Position numbers and translations under genes: made by a program
In this document: positions 1 to 6,403 of the stretch, in pieces
How the letters are laid out: each line of letters starts with the position of its first letter
Numbering within the stretch: the stretch's first letter is position 1
The notes under the pieces: model-generated
Seen by the model: the letters and a program-made list of their open reading frames with translations, nothing else
Database searches by the model: none
Told to the model about the DNA's origin: nothing
Source of the DNA: Solirubrobacter sp044865965
GTDB taxonomy: Bacteria > Actinomycetota > Thermoleophilia > Solirubrobacterales > Solirubrobacteraceae
Reading direction: 5' to 3'
Assembly (NCBI GenBank): GCA_044865965.1
Contig: JBIOTP010000325.1
Location: 1-9,586, forward strand
DNA length: 9,586 nt

Positions 1-13
1 CCCCCGCGAGCGG

Positions 14-82
14 TCAGGGCGTCGCGGTCGACAGCGTGAACGTCAGCGTCTTGCTGTAGGTGCCGATACCGGGGGAAGCGGC
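14..82 (-). pseudogene. 3' stub of a secreted PKD/beta-sandwich-type protein gene
   Basis: Reading the minus strand into a TGA at 16-14 gives a tail of about 20 residues, G-I-G-T-Y-S-K-T-L-T-F-T-L-S-T-A-T-P. This closely matches the last residues of the intact secreted protein at 7464-8114 (R-T-G-A-Y-A-T-T-L-V-F-T-L-S-T-S-T-P), and both reach a stop directly after T-P. The match fades beyond about position 82. Further upstream the frame gives arginine- and glycine-rich residues with no resemblance, and runs into the start of the antiporter gene on the other strand. So the 5' part of the gene is missing and only the end survives. What lies below position 1 (for example a partner glycosidase) cannot be seen. 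The tail match is direct; calling it a rearrangement scar is inference. Confidence 0.7.
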
Positions 83-127
83 TCGGCGTGCACCGTGCCG
101 GCCCGGGTCGCCGTCGTGACCCGCCAG

Positions 128-133
128 TATGCT
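128..133 (+). promoter_or_regulatory. -10 box TATGCT, leaderless start of the antiporter gene
   Basis: TATGCT fits the actinobacterial TAnnnT -10 pattern and ends 8 nt before the GTG at 142. Transcription would then begin at or within a base or so of the start codon. No Shine-Dalgarno sequence stands before that GTG. No convincing -35 is visible. Confidence 0.5.
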
Positions 134-141
134 CGCGCGCC

Positions 142-1215
142 GTGACGGCGCTCTCGCCCAGCGAACGGGTCGTGCTGGCCGGGGTCGCCGTCGTGACCGC
201 CCTGGCCGGGATCGCCCACTACGGCGACTGGCCGTCCGGGCTGGCGTTCGTGTTCGCGACGCTCGCGCTGGCGGGCCTCGCGCACATCGTCGGCTTCGCC
301 ACCGAGCAGGTCGGCGAGCGCTTCGGGCCGGCGGTGACCGGCGTCATGCAGTCCACCCTCGGCAACCTCCCCGAGCTGTTCGTGGTCGTCTTCGCGCTCA
401 GAGCGGGCGAGACCGTGGTCGCGCAGACCTCGATCATCGGCTCGCTGTTCGCCAACGCGCTGCTCGTGCTCGGCCTCGTGATCGTGGTCGGCGCGCGCAG
501 GGCGCCCGACGGCGTCATGCGCTTCCGCCCGCGGCTGCCGATGGACACGTCGACGCTGCTGCTCGTGACGAGCTTCATCATCGTGATCGTCGGGCTCGCG
601 CACGTCTCGCACGACCCCGCCGCCGAGCACGAGCGGGAGCTCTCCAGCATCGCGGCCGTCGCGCTGCTGCTGGTCTACCTCGCGTGGGTCATCCCCTACG
701 TGCGCAGCGAGGCGCCCAGGGAGGAGCCGCTCAGCGCGGGCCAGGGCGAGGGGCCGCAGGTGCCGTTCGCCGTGTCCACGACGCTGCTGGCGCTCGGCGG
801 CGTCGGCGCGGCGTTCGTGTCCGAGTGGTTCGTCGACGCGCTGACGCCCACGATCGACGCGCTGGGCGTCTCGAAGGCGTTTGCCGGCATCGTGATCGTC
901 GCCATCGCCGGCAACGCGGTGGAGAACGTCGCCGGCATCGTGCTCGCCGCCAAGGGCCGGTACGACCTGGCGATCTCGGTCGTGAAGAACTCGGTCGCGC
1001 AGATCGCGGCGTTCCTCTATCCCGTGCTCGTGCTGATCTCGCTGCTGTTCGCCAACCAGCTCACGTTCGCGCTGGCGCCCGTCTACATCGGCGCGCTCCT
1101 CCTGACCGCGCTCGCGGTGTGGCAGATCACCGGCGACGGCGAGGCGGTCGCGTTCGAGGGCTACGCGCTGATCGCGGTCTACGTGATCCTCGGCGCGCTG
1201 ACGCTGTACCAGTGA
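142..1215 (+). CDS. cax: Ca2+/H+ antiporter, CaCA superfamily (CAX type)
   Basis: A 357-aa inner-membrane exchanger that would expel Ca2+ (or a related cation) in exchange for protons. It has the two inverted alpha-repeats of the CaCA superfamily. The first holds G-N-L-P-E at residues 74-78, then VVAQTSIIGS near 92-101. The second holds G-N-A-V-E at 257-261, then SVVKNSVAQIAAF near 279-291. E78 and E261 are the expected ion-binding glutamates. Hydrophobic segments fill most of the chain, with an acidic and polar loop at about 155-208 dividing the halves. Length is normal for prokaryotic CAX. I chose GTG 142 over GTG 88 because residues encoded from 88 are arginine-rich and unlike a transporter start, and because a -10 box sits 8 nt before 142. 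The secreted hydrolase follows after 36 bp and may be co-transcribed. The family call is firm; the ion is inferred. Confidence 0.9.
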   Translation: MTALSPSERVVLAGVAVVTALAGIAHYGDWPSGLAFVFATLALAGLAHIVGFATEQVGERFGPAVTGVMQSTLGNLPELFVVVFALRAGETVVAQTSIIGSLFANALLVLGLVIVVGARRAPDGVMRFRPRLPMDTSTLLLVTSFIIVIVGLAHVSHDPAAEHERELSSIAAVALLLVYLAWVIPYVRSEAPREEPLSAGQGEGPQVPFAVSTTLLALGGVGAAFVSEWFVDALTPTIDALGVSKAFAGIVIVAIAGNAVENVAGIVLAAKGRYDLAISVVKNSVAQIAAFLYPVLVLISLLFANQLTFALAPVYIGALLLTALAVWQITGDGEAVAFEGYALIAVYVILGALTLYQ

Positions 1216-1224
1216 CCGCAAGCT

Positions 1225-1240
1225 CGCCCGGCGGCGGGCG
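1225..1240 (+). other. Short hairpin between antiporter and secreted hydrolase genes
   Basis: CGCCCG-GCGG-CGGGCG forms a perfect 6-bp GC stem with a 4-nt loop, ten bases after the antiporter stop. No T-run follows, and the hydrolase start lies 12 nt beyond. It may act as a weak terminator or a processing/stabilising stem, or it may be chance in GC-rich DNA. Confidence 0.3.
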
Positions 1241-1251
1241 TTGAGGCTTCC

Positions 1252-2958
1252 ATGCGACGCCTTCTCGCCCCCGCGGTGGCCGCGGCCGTCCTGGCGCTCC
1301 CCGCCGCCGCCCACGCCGATCCGCCGCCGCCCGGCTCGACGTGGTCGGAGCACACGATCCAGGAGGCCGACGGGACGGTCCTGCACGCCGACGTCCTGCG
1401 TCCCGCGAGCCTGCCGTCGACGGCGAAGACGCCGGTCATCCTCACGGTCGGCCCGTACTTCAACCACTCCGGGCAGGTCGGGCCGGCCGGCCCGGTGGAG
1501 GACACGCCGTACACGCCGGTGGGCGACGCCGGGCCGTCCGCGCGCTTCTTCGACTTCATCAACGGCGCGCACGTGTTCGACCGCGGCTACACGTGGGTGC
1601 AGGTCGACCTGCGCGGCTTCGGCGGCTCGTCGGGTTGCCTGGACTGGGCCGGGCCGGGCGAGCAGGCCGACGTCAAGGCGGCCGTCGAGTGGGCGGCGTC
1701 GCAGCCGTGGTCGACCGGGAGGGTCGGCATGTATGGCAAGTCCTACGACGGCGTCACCGGCCTGCTGGGGATCATCCAGCAGCCGCAGGGGCTCGCCGCG
1801 GTCGTCTCCCAGGAGCCGGTGTACGACCTCTACCGCTACCTGTACATGAACCGCGTGCGGTTCGTGAACTCGCTCGCCACGCCCGCGCTCTACGACGCGA
1901 TCGCCGGCACGCCCGGCACGAGCGGGGACTCGATCGCCTACCAGAGCAACGCGCTGAACGACACCGCGACGCCCGGCTGCCCCGCGCGCAACTGGGCCGA
2001 CCAGCAGGAGTCGAACCACGACGCCCCGTACTGGAAGCCGCGCGACCTGATCGCCGGCACCCGGGGCAAGAGCACGCCGCTGTTCCTCACCCAGGGCTTC
2101 ATCGAGGACAACACGAAGCCCGACGGCGCCTGGGACCTGTTCAACGGCCTGACCGGACCCAAGCGCGCCTGGTTCGGCATGTGGGACCACGTGCGCGGGA
2201 ACGACACAGACGAGAACGGCCGGCTGAAGATGGGGCGCGCCGGCTGGTTCGACGAGGCGATGCGCTTCTTCGACCGATACGTGAAGGGCGAGAACGTCCC
2301 CGCCGACCCGACGCTCGCGGTCGAGACCAGCGACGGCACGTGGCGCGCCGAGGAGAGCTGGCCGCCGGCCGACTCCGCGCCGGTGACGACCACGCTGAAC
2401 ACCGGGAGCTACACCGACGACGGCACCAACAACGGCACCGCTGAGGGGGGCTCGCCCAACGGCCAGGGCGTCTGGACGGTGTCGAAGCCGCTCACGAGCG
2501 CGGCGCACTTCGCCGGCGTCCCGCGCGTGACCGTCGACGCGGCGGCGTCCCTCCCGAACGCGAACCTCGTCGTCGACGTCTACGACATCGACTCCGGCGG
2601 GTCGGCCACGCTGATATCGCGCGGCACCTACTTACTGGGCGGGGGCGGCCCGGTGACGTTCGACCTCTACGGCGACGACTGGAAGCTCCCGGCCGCCCAC
2701 CGCGTGGGCGTGCTGGTGACCGGCGCGAACGCCGAGTGGTGGATGCACGTCCCGACCGGCGGCACGGTGACCGTGCGCGGCGCGAGCATCCAGCTCCCCT
2801 ACCTGCGCTGCACCCGCACGCAGACGATCCAGGGCGACCCGTCGATCAAGCTCGAGGACTACCGGGCCGACGCGCCGTTCGGAGTGCCCGCCGCCACCCT
2901 CTCGGCGGCCCAGCGCGACGACTTCTCGGTTCCTCCGACACAGGCCTGCGCCGGTTGA
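1252..2958 (+). CDS. Secreted CocE/NonD family hydrolase (peptidase S15-like)
   Basis: A 568-aa exported serine hydrolase of the X-Pro dipeptidyl-peptidase/cocaine-esterase family, which cleaves esters or amides. Residues 1-22 form a signal peptide (M-R-R, a hydrophobic core, then A-H-A). The alpha/beta-hydrolase core has VDLRGFGGSSG at 118-128 and the nucleophile elbow GKSYDG with S164. The acid is probably D286 or D291 in the E-D-N-T-K-P-D stretch, and H313 in WDHVRG is the likely catalytic histidine. The C-terminal half from about residue 375 is beta-rich and fits the jelly-roll domain of this family. ATG 1252 has GAGG at 1243-1246 and begins the signal peptide, so this start is secure. 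It lies 36 bp behind the antiporter gene and is followed by a strong stem-loop. The natural substrate cannot be told from sequence. Confidence 0.88.
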   Translation: MRRLLAPAVAAAVLALPAAAHADPPPPGSTWSEHTIQEADGTVLHADVLRPASLPSTAKTPVILTVGPYFNHSGQVGPAGPVEDTPYTPVGDAGPSARFFDFINGAHVFDRGYTWVQVDLRGFGGSSGCLDWAGPGEQADVKAAVEWAASQPWSTGRVGMYGKSYDGVTGLLGIIQQPQGLAAVVSQEPVYDLYRYLYMNRVRFVNSLATPALYDAIAGTPGTSGDSIAYQSNALNDTATPGCPARNWADQQESNHDAPYWKPRDLIAGTRGKSTPLFLTQGFIEDNTKPDGAWDLFNGLTGPKRAWFGMWDHVRGNDTDENGRLKMGRAGWFDEAMRFFDRYVKGENVPADPTLAVETSDGTWRAEESWPPADSAPVTTTLNTGSYTDDGTNNGTAEGGSPNGQGVWTVSKPLTSAAHFAGVPRVTVDAAASLPNANLVVDVYDIDSGGSATLISRGTYLLGGGGPVTFDLYGDDWKLPAAHRVGVLVTGANAEWWMHVPTGGTVTVRGASIQLPYLRCTRTQTIQGDPSIKLEDYRADAPFGVPAATLSAAQRDDFSVPPTQACAG

Positions 2959-2976
2959 CCCGCCGGCGCTGACGCA

Positions 2977-3007
2977 GAGGGCGGCTCCCGCGTGACGAGC
3001 CGCCCTC
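2977..3007 (+). terminator. GC-rich 11-bp stem-loop after the secreted hydrolase
   Basis: GAGGGCGGCTC at 2977-2987 pairs perfectly with GAGCCGCCCTC at 2997-3007, leaving a 9-nt loop. It lies 18 bp after the hydrolase stop and before the next promoter, the right place for a terminator. There is no U-tract, as is common for terminator-like hairpins of high-GC actinobacteria, so how it ends transcription is open. Confidence 0.65.
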
Positions 3008-3019
3008 GCGGTCGAGCGC

Positions 3020-3025
3020 CATACT
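3020..3025 (+). promoter_or_regulatory. -10-like box CATACT before the 126-aa gene
   Basis: CATACT keeps the two most conserved -10 positions (A2 and T6) and ends 6 nt before GTG 3032. No Shine-Dalgarno is present. This suggests a leaderless transcript that starts after the upstream stem-loop. Confidence 0.4.
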
Positions 3026-3031
3026 GGCCGG

Positions 3032-3412
3032 GTGACTCCCACCCCCGACGACCTGCTCGGCGATGCCCCGCTGGGCGCGGCGGTCGCCGCACTCGCGGAC
3101 CGCAACCGCCACCACCTCGCGCAGATGACGGACGAGGAGCGCGCCGACGCGCTCGCGCACTGGCGCGACCTCGCGGTCGCGGTTCTGACCGCCGCGGGCG
3201 CTGCCCTCAACGCCGACGGCGCCGCGCAGGACGACTCGCACGGCCGCGCGGTGATCGTGCTCGAGGACGCCGGCGAGGACGAGATCGCCGTCCACGCGAG
3301 CTTCTTCCCCCAGCTCGAGGATCTCGGCGGCGAGGTCGTGGTCACGCCCGCCCAGGCCGCCGCGCTCGAGCTGCTGGAGGCGATGACCGGCGACGCCCCC
3401 GAGGAGGAGTAG
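3032..3412 (+). CDS. Conserved-looking hypothetical protein, 126 aa, acidic
   Basis: I do not recognise this family. The 126-aa product is soluble, with no signal peptide or membrane segment. Residues 1-60 look helical and rich in Ala, Asp and His (R-N-R-H-H-L-A-Q-M and A-L-A-H-W-R-D-L near 24-47). Residues 70-105 look like beta strands (R-A-V-I-V-L-E-D, E-I-A-V-H-A-S-F-F-P, G-E-V-V-V-T-P). A short helix and an acidic E-E-E tail follow. It reads as a real gene: start-proximal -10 box, strong codon bias, and a tidy slot between a terminator and msrA. The msrA gene follows after 38 bp but has its own -10 box, so shared function is only a guess. Confidence 0.65.
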   Translation: MTPTPDDLLGDAPLGAAVAALADRNRHHLAQMTDEERADALAHWRDLAVAVLTAAGAALNADGAAQDDSHGRAVIVLEDAGEDEIAVHASFFPQLEDLGGEVVVTPAQAAALELLEAMTGDAPEEE

Positions 3413-3438
3413 GCCTGTAACGCCGCGGGGGCGAGTCG

Positions 3439-3444
3439 TACTGT
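3439..3444 (+). promoter_or_regulatory. -10 box TACTGT, leaderless start of msrA
   Basis: TACTGT matches TAnnnT and ends 6 nt before the msrA ATG, placing the transcription start at or next to the A of ATG. AAGGG occupies the spacer but is too close to the ATG to be a normal ribosome-binding site. Confidence 0.5.
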
Positions 3445-3450
3445 AAGGGC

Positions 3451-4098
3451 ATGTTCCTGCTCGGCTCGAAGACCCGCATGATCGCCCAAGAGGACGCGCT
3501 CCCCGGGCGTCCCGACCCCCTCGACGTCCCGGACCGCCACTTCGTCCTCGACACGCCGCTGAAGCCGCCGTTCCCCGCCGGCCTCGAGCAGGCGATCGTC
3601 GGCATGGGCTGCTTCTGGGGGGCGGAACGCGTGTTCTGGCAGGCGCCGGGTGTCTACAGCACCGCGGTCGGCTACGCCGGCGGCTACACGCCGAACGCGA
3701 CCTACGAGGAGGTCTGCAGCGGCCGCACCGGGCACACGGAGGCCGTGCTGGTCGTCTTCGACCCCGAGCGGACCAGCTACGAGGAGATCCTGCGGCTGTT
3801 CTGGGAGAACCACGATCCGACCCAGGGCATGCGCCAGGGCAACGACGTCGGCACCCAGTACCGCTCCGCGGTCTACGTCTACGACGACGGGCAGCGCAAG
3901 GCCGCCGAGGCCTCGCGCGCCGCGTTCGGGGAGCGCCTGCGCGCCGCCGGCTACGGCGAGATCACGACCGAGGTCGCGGACGCCCCGCCGTTCTACTACG
4001 CCGAGGACTACCACCAGCAGTACCTCGCGAAGAACCCGGCCGGCTACTGCGGCCTGGGCGGGACCGGCGTGTCCTGCCCGATCGGCCTCACGGCTTAG
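3451..4098 (+). CDS. msrA: Peptide-methionine (S)-S-oxide reductase MsrA
   Basis: A 215-aa cytoplasmic repair enzyme that reduces the S-epimer of methionine sulfoxide, free or in proteins, with electrons usually from thioredoxin. The catalytic site is G-C-F-W-G with Cys54. The family stretch EEVCSGRTGHTEAV follows near residues 87-100, and GNDVGTQYRSAVY comes later. The resolving cysteines are Cys200 (G-Y-C-G-L-G-G) and Cys209 (V-S-C-P), which gives the three-cysteine mechanism of the longer Escherichia coli-like form. The N-terminal extension of about 45 residues is also typical of that form. Its 3' end overlaps the convergent cupin gene by 11 bp. No msrB is present in the window. Confidence 0.96.
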   Translation: MFLLGSKTRMIAQEDALPGRPDPLDVPDRHFVLDTPLKPPFPAGLEQAIVGMGCFWGAERVFWQAPGVYSTAVGYAGGYTPNATYEEVCSGRTGHTEAVLVVFDPERTSYEEILRLFWENHDPTQGMRQGNDVGTQYRSAVYVYDDGQRKAAEASRAAFGERLRAAGYGEITTEVADAPPFYYAEDYHQQYLAKNPAGYCGLGGTGVSCPIGLTA

Positions 4099-4561
4099 CG
4101 CGCCGGCGCGCGGCTCGGCGGCCCGCCGCCATCGGGGCGGGCAGTCGCCAGCCGTCGCGCTCGAGCGCGGCCCAGTCGTGCCCGAGCACGACCGCGTCGC
4201 TGTAGGCCTCGTCCGCCATGAACCCGGGAGAGCAGAGGTAGAGCACGCGACACGGGTGCCCGCCGCCGTTGTGGAGCTGGAAGAACGTCCCCGGCTCGGT
4301 CACGGCCGCTTCGCCGGGCGCCAGCGGCAGCGTGTAGGGCGCGCCGGCGGCGGGGTCCTTCATCACCACCTCGAGCGAGCCGGTCATCACCAGCGTGATC
4401 TGGGTCAGCAGCGGGTGGACGTGGATCGCCGACCGGCGCCCCGGCTCGATGTCGCCGACCGCGAGGGTGAGGGCGTCGAGATCGCCGGCGCCGACGAGCG
4501 GCGACACCAGCGTCCCGTCCGGGACCCGCGCGGCCGCGCCGATGCGGAAGACGCGGTTCAC
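4088..4561 (-). CDS. Single-domain cupin protein
   Basis: A 157-aa small beta-barrel protein with one cupin domain. Motif 1 is H47-V-H49-P-L-L-T-Q54 followed by G61; motif 2 is E-P-G-T-F-F-Q-L-H97-N. Three histidine ligands are in place, but the usual motif-1 glutamate is replaced by glutamine (Q54), which could change the metal or its reactivity. The tail is basic (R-R-A-A-R-R-R-A-K-P). The GTG start at 4561 overlaps the TGA of the upstream alpha/beta hydrolase as GTGA, indicating translational coupling, and removes the long out-of-family N-terminal reading that runs back inside the hydrolase gene. Function is not predictable: such cupins include small-molecule dioxygenases, isomerases and ligand sensors. 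The coupling suggests it shares a pathway with the hydrolase. Confidence 0.8.
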   Translation of the reverse strand: MNRVFRIGAAARVPDGTLVSPLVGAGDLDALTLAVGDIEPGRRSAIHVHPLLTQITLVMTGSLEVVMKDPAAGAPYTLPLAPGEAAVTEPGTFFQLHNGGGHPCRVLYLCSPGFMADEAYSDAVVLGHDWAALERDGWRLPAPMAAGRRAARRRAKP

Positions 4562-5439
4562 AGCCGCTCCGCGAGCCAGGCGTGCACGTCGCCGACACGC
4601 TCGGTGAGCAGCGTGAGATGGCCGTCCTCGGCCGTGAGGTGCGCCTCGACGCCCGCGATGCGCTCCACGAGCCACTCGCCGTGCGCGAACGGCACCATCC
4701 GGTCCTCGCGGCCCTGCCAGAGCATCAGCGGAACCGCGACATCGCCCGGCTCGAAGCCCCAGGGCGCGGCGAACGCGAGATCGTCGTCGAGCCAGCCGTC
4801 GACCCGCTCGGCCACGCCGCCCCGGACCCACTCCATCATGAAGGCGCCGAACGCGTCGCTCAGGACGGCCACGTCGCCGTCGCTGAGGATGCTGCGCAGC
4901 TCGACGGTCATCTGCTCCGCCGAGCCGCCGCGGAGCCCCGCGGCGAAGCGCTCGAGCAGCGGCTGGAGCGCCTCCGCGCCCTCCAGCGCGGCGCTGAACT
5001 CGGTGACGTTGTCCTCGCCCATCCCGGCCGTGAAGTCGAGGCCGTCGGCGTCGACCGGCGCGACCGAGGCGAGCGTCGCGGCGGCCGCGACGCGGTCGCC
5101 CAGCAGCGCGGCGCAGGCCAGCGCGTGGGGGCCGCCGCCGGACACGCCCCAGGTCGCGATCCGGTCCAGCTCGAGCGCGTCGGCGATCGCGGCGACGTCC
5201 GCCGCCGCGTCGGCGACCCGGCGGCCGGCATGGCGATCCGAGCCCCCGTAGCCCGGCCGGTCGTAGGCGATCAGCCGCAGCCCGCGCGCGGCGGCGTCAT
5301 CGACCCACGCCGGGTACAGCCCGCCGCTGCCCGGCGTCCCGTGGTGGACGAGCACGGGCGCACCTTCCGGAGCGCCGTCCTCGAGCACGGACAGCGCCCG
5401 GCCGCCGGGTCCGGAGACGGTGTGCCTGCGCGCCGCCAT
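4558..5439 (-). CDS. Alpha/beta-fold hydrolase
   Basis: A 293-aa cytoplasmic serine hydrolase, substrate unknown. It has the oxyanion-loop motif H-H-G-T-P-G-S at 32-38 and the Y-D-R-P-G-Y-G-G-S-D strand/turn at 59-68. The nucleophile elbow is WGVSGGGPH with S100, the likely acid is D246 in W-Q-G-R-E-D-R, and H274 lies in E-D-G-H-L. Length is normal for a single-domain hydrolase with a helical cap (about 130-225). I chose ATG 5439 because the fold begins right after it and a TAGTGT -10 box lies 8 nt upstream; starts farther out would lie inside the divergent gene's promoter and 5' end. The gene is the first of a two-gene operon with the cupin. Confidence 0.87.
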   Translation of the reverse strand: MAARRHTVSGPGGRALSVLEDGAPEGAPVLVHHGTPGSGGLYPAWVDDAAARGLRLIAYDRPGYGGSDRHAGRRVADAAADVAAIADALELDRIATWGVSGGGPHALACAALLGDRVAAAATLASVAPVDADGLDFTAGMGEDNVTEFSAALEGAEALQPLLERFAAGLRGGSAEQMTVELRSILSDGDVAVLSDAFGAFMMEWVRGGVAERVDGWLDDDLAFAAPWGFEPGDVAVPLMLWQGREDRMVPFAHGEWLVERIAGVEAHLTAEDGHLTLLTERVGDVHAWLAERL

Positions 5440-5447
5440 GCGGCCAG

Positions 5448-5453
5448 ACACTA
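5448..5453 (-). promoter_or_regulatory. -10 box TAGTGT of the minus-strand hydrolase-cupin operon
   Basis: Read on the minus strand, TAGTGT (5453 to 5448) fits TAnnnT and ends 8 nt before ATG 5439, so the transcript would be leaderless. It shares two base pairs (5452-5453) with the -10 box of the divergent gene. Confidence 0.5.
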
Positions 5454-5457
5454 TCTT
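5452..5457 (+). promoter_or_regulatory. -10 box TATCTT of the plus-strand alpha/beta hydrolase
   Basis: TATCTT fits TAnnnT and ends 7 nt before ATG 5465. The spacer CGGAGTC holds a GGAG that would be untranscribed if the transcript is leaderless. The box overlaps the opposing -10 box, so both promoters compete for one site. Confidence 0.5.
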
Positions 5458-5464
5458 CGGAGTC

Positions 5465-6376
5465 ATGCCCGAGTCCGTCTGCCGCGTCGGCGACATCGAG
5501 ATCTGCTACGAGACCTTCGGCGACCCCGCCGATCCCGCCGTGCTGCTCATCATGGGACTCGGCATGCAGATGGTCGCCTGGCTGGACGACTTCTGCGCGG
5601 CGCTGGCCGAGCGCGGCTTCCACGTCATCCGCTTCGACAACCGCGACGTCGGGCGCTCCTCGACGATCCCCGCCAAGCCGCCGAGCATCTGGCAGATCCT
5701 CCGGCGCGACCGCAACGTCCCCTACACGCTGGCCGACATGGCCGACGACGCCGCGGGCCTGCTCGACGGCCTGGGCATCCGCGCCGCCCACGTGTTCGGC
5801 GTCTCGATGGGCGGCATGATCGCCCAGACGCTGGCGATCCGGCACCCGGACCGCGTGCTGTCGCTCGTGTCGATGATGTCCAACACGGGCAGCCGCTGGA
5901 CCGGCCAGCCCGGGCTCGCGATGTACGCCGCGCTCCTGCGGCCGGCGCCGCGCGACCGCGACGGATACGTCGAGCACGCGGCGCTGCTGTTCGGCAAGAT
6001 CGGCTCCGGGGAGGAGCGCGACCTCGAGGACGTCCGCGACATCGCGCGGCGCAGCTACGACCGCGGCACGAACCCGGCGGGCTTCCTGCGCCAGCTCGGC
6101 GCGATCGTCGCCGACCGCAACCGCCGCACGCAGCTGCGCCGCCTGGACGTCCCGGCCACGGTTGTCCACGGCACCAAGGATCGTCTCGTGCGCCCGTCCG
6201 GCGGCAAGGCGACCGCGCGCGCCATCCGCGGGGCCCGCCACGTGCGCATCGACGGCATGGGCCACGACATGCCGCGCCGCACGTGGCCGCGGATCATCGA
6301 CATCGTCGCCGAGACCGCGGCGCGGGCCGGGGAGGGCCCGCGCGGCGAGCCGGACGCGGTCACGGCGTCGTCGTAG
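5465..6376 (+). CDS. Alpha/beta-fold hydrolase, methylesterase/RdmC-like
   Basis: A 303-aa cytoplasmic serine hydrolase. Its N-terminal pattern I-M-G-L-G-M-Q-M-V-A-W (29-39) and FDNRDVGRSS (57-66) is typical of the actinobacterial branch often labelled aclacinomycin methylesterase RdmC-like or pimeloyl-ACP methyl-ester esterase-like. Those names are loose and the substrate is unknown. The catalytic residues are S114 in FGVSMGG, D239 in H-G-T-K-D and H267 in G-M-G-H-D-M-P. The start is ATG 5465, set by the -10 box 7 nt upstream; the in-frame GTG at 5420 would place 15 extra residues across the opposing gene's start and promoter. It belongs to a different hydrolase subfamily from its divergent neighbour. 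Its 3' end lies only 28 bp from the broken end of the GH35 pseudogene. Confidence 0.88.
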   Translation: MPESVCRVGDIEICYETFGDPADPAVLLIMGLGMQMVAWLDDFCAALAERGFHVIRFDNRDVGRSSTIPAKPPSIWQILRRDRNVPYTLADMADDAAGLLDGLGIRAAHVFGVSMGGMIAQTLAIRHPDRVLSLVSMMSNTGSRWTGQPGLAMYAALLRPAPRDRDGYVEHAALLFGKIGSGEERDLEDVRDIARRSYDRGTNPAGFLRQLGAIVADRNRRTQLRRLDVPATVVHGTKDRLVRPSGGKATARAIRGARHVRIDGMGHDMPRRTWPRIIDIVAETAARAGEGPRGEPDAVTASS

Positions 6377-6403
6377 ACGGCCGCGGCACGGGCTCAGGAA
6401 CCC

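Noticed and set aside
88..141. Upstream GTG at 88 as the antiporter start
   Set aside because: It adds 18 Arg-, Gly- and Pro-rich residues not typical of the family, and the TATGCT box would lie inside the gene.
43..2508. Minus-strand open frame of 821 codons
   Set aside because: It lies opposite two confidently recognised genes (antiporter and secreted hydrolase), is rich in Arg, Gly and Ala with no fold signature, and is the usual mirror frame of high-GC coding DNA.
5420..5464. Upstream in-frame start (GTG 5420) for the plus-strand hydrolase
   Set aside because: It would overlap the divergent gene's start codon and place the promoter inside the coding region. Family homology begins only after ATG 5465.
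5459..5467. Shared 9-mer ATGACTCCG on the minus strand here and at 9307-9315, near two promoters
   Set aside because: It sits at different distances from the two -10 boxes and start codons, has no symmetry, and part of it here is the opposite gene's start codon, so chance is the simpler view.
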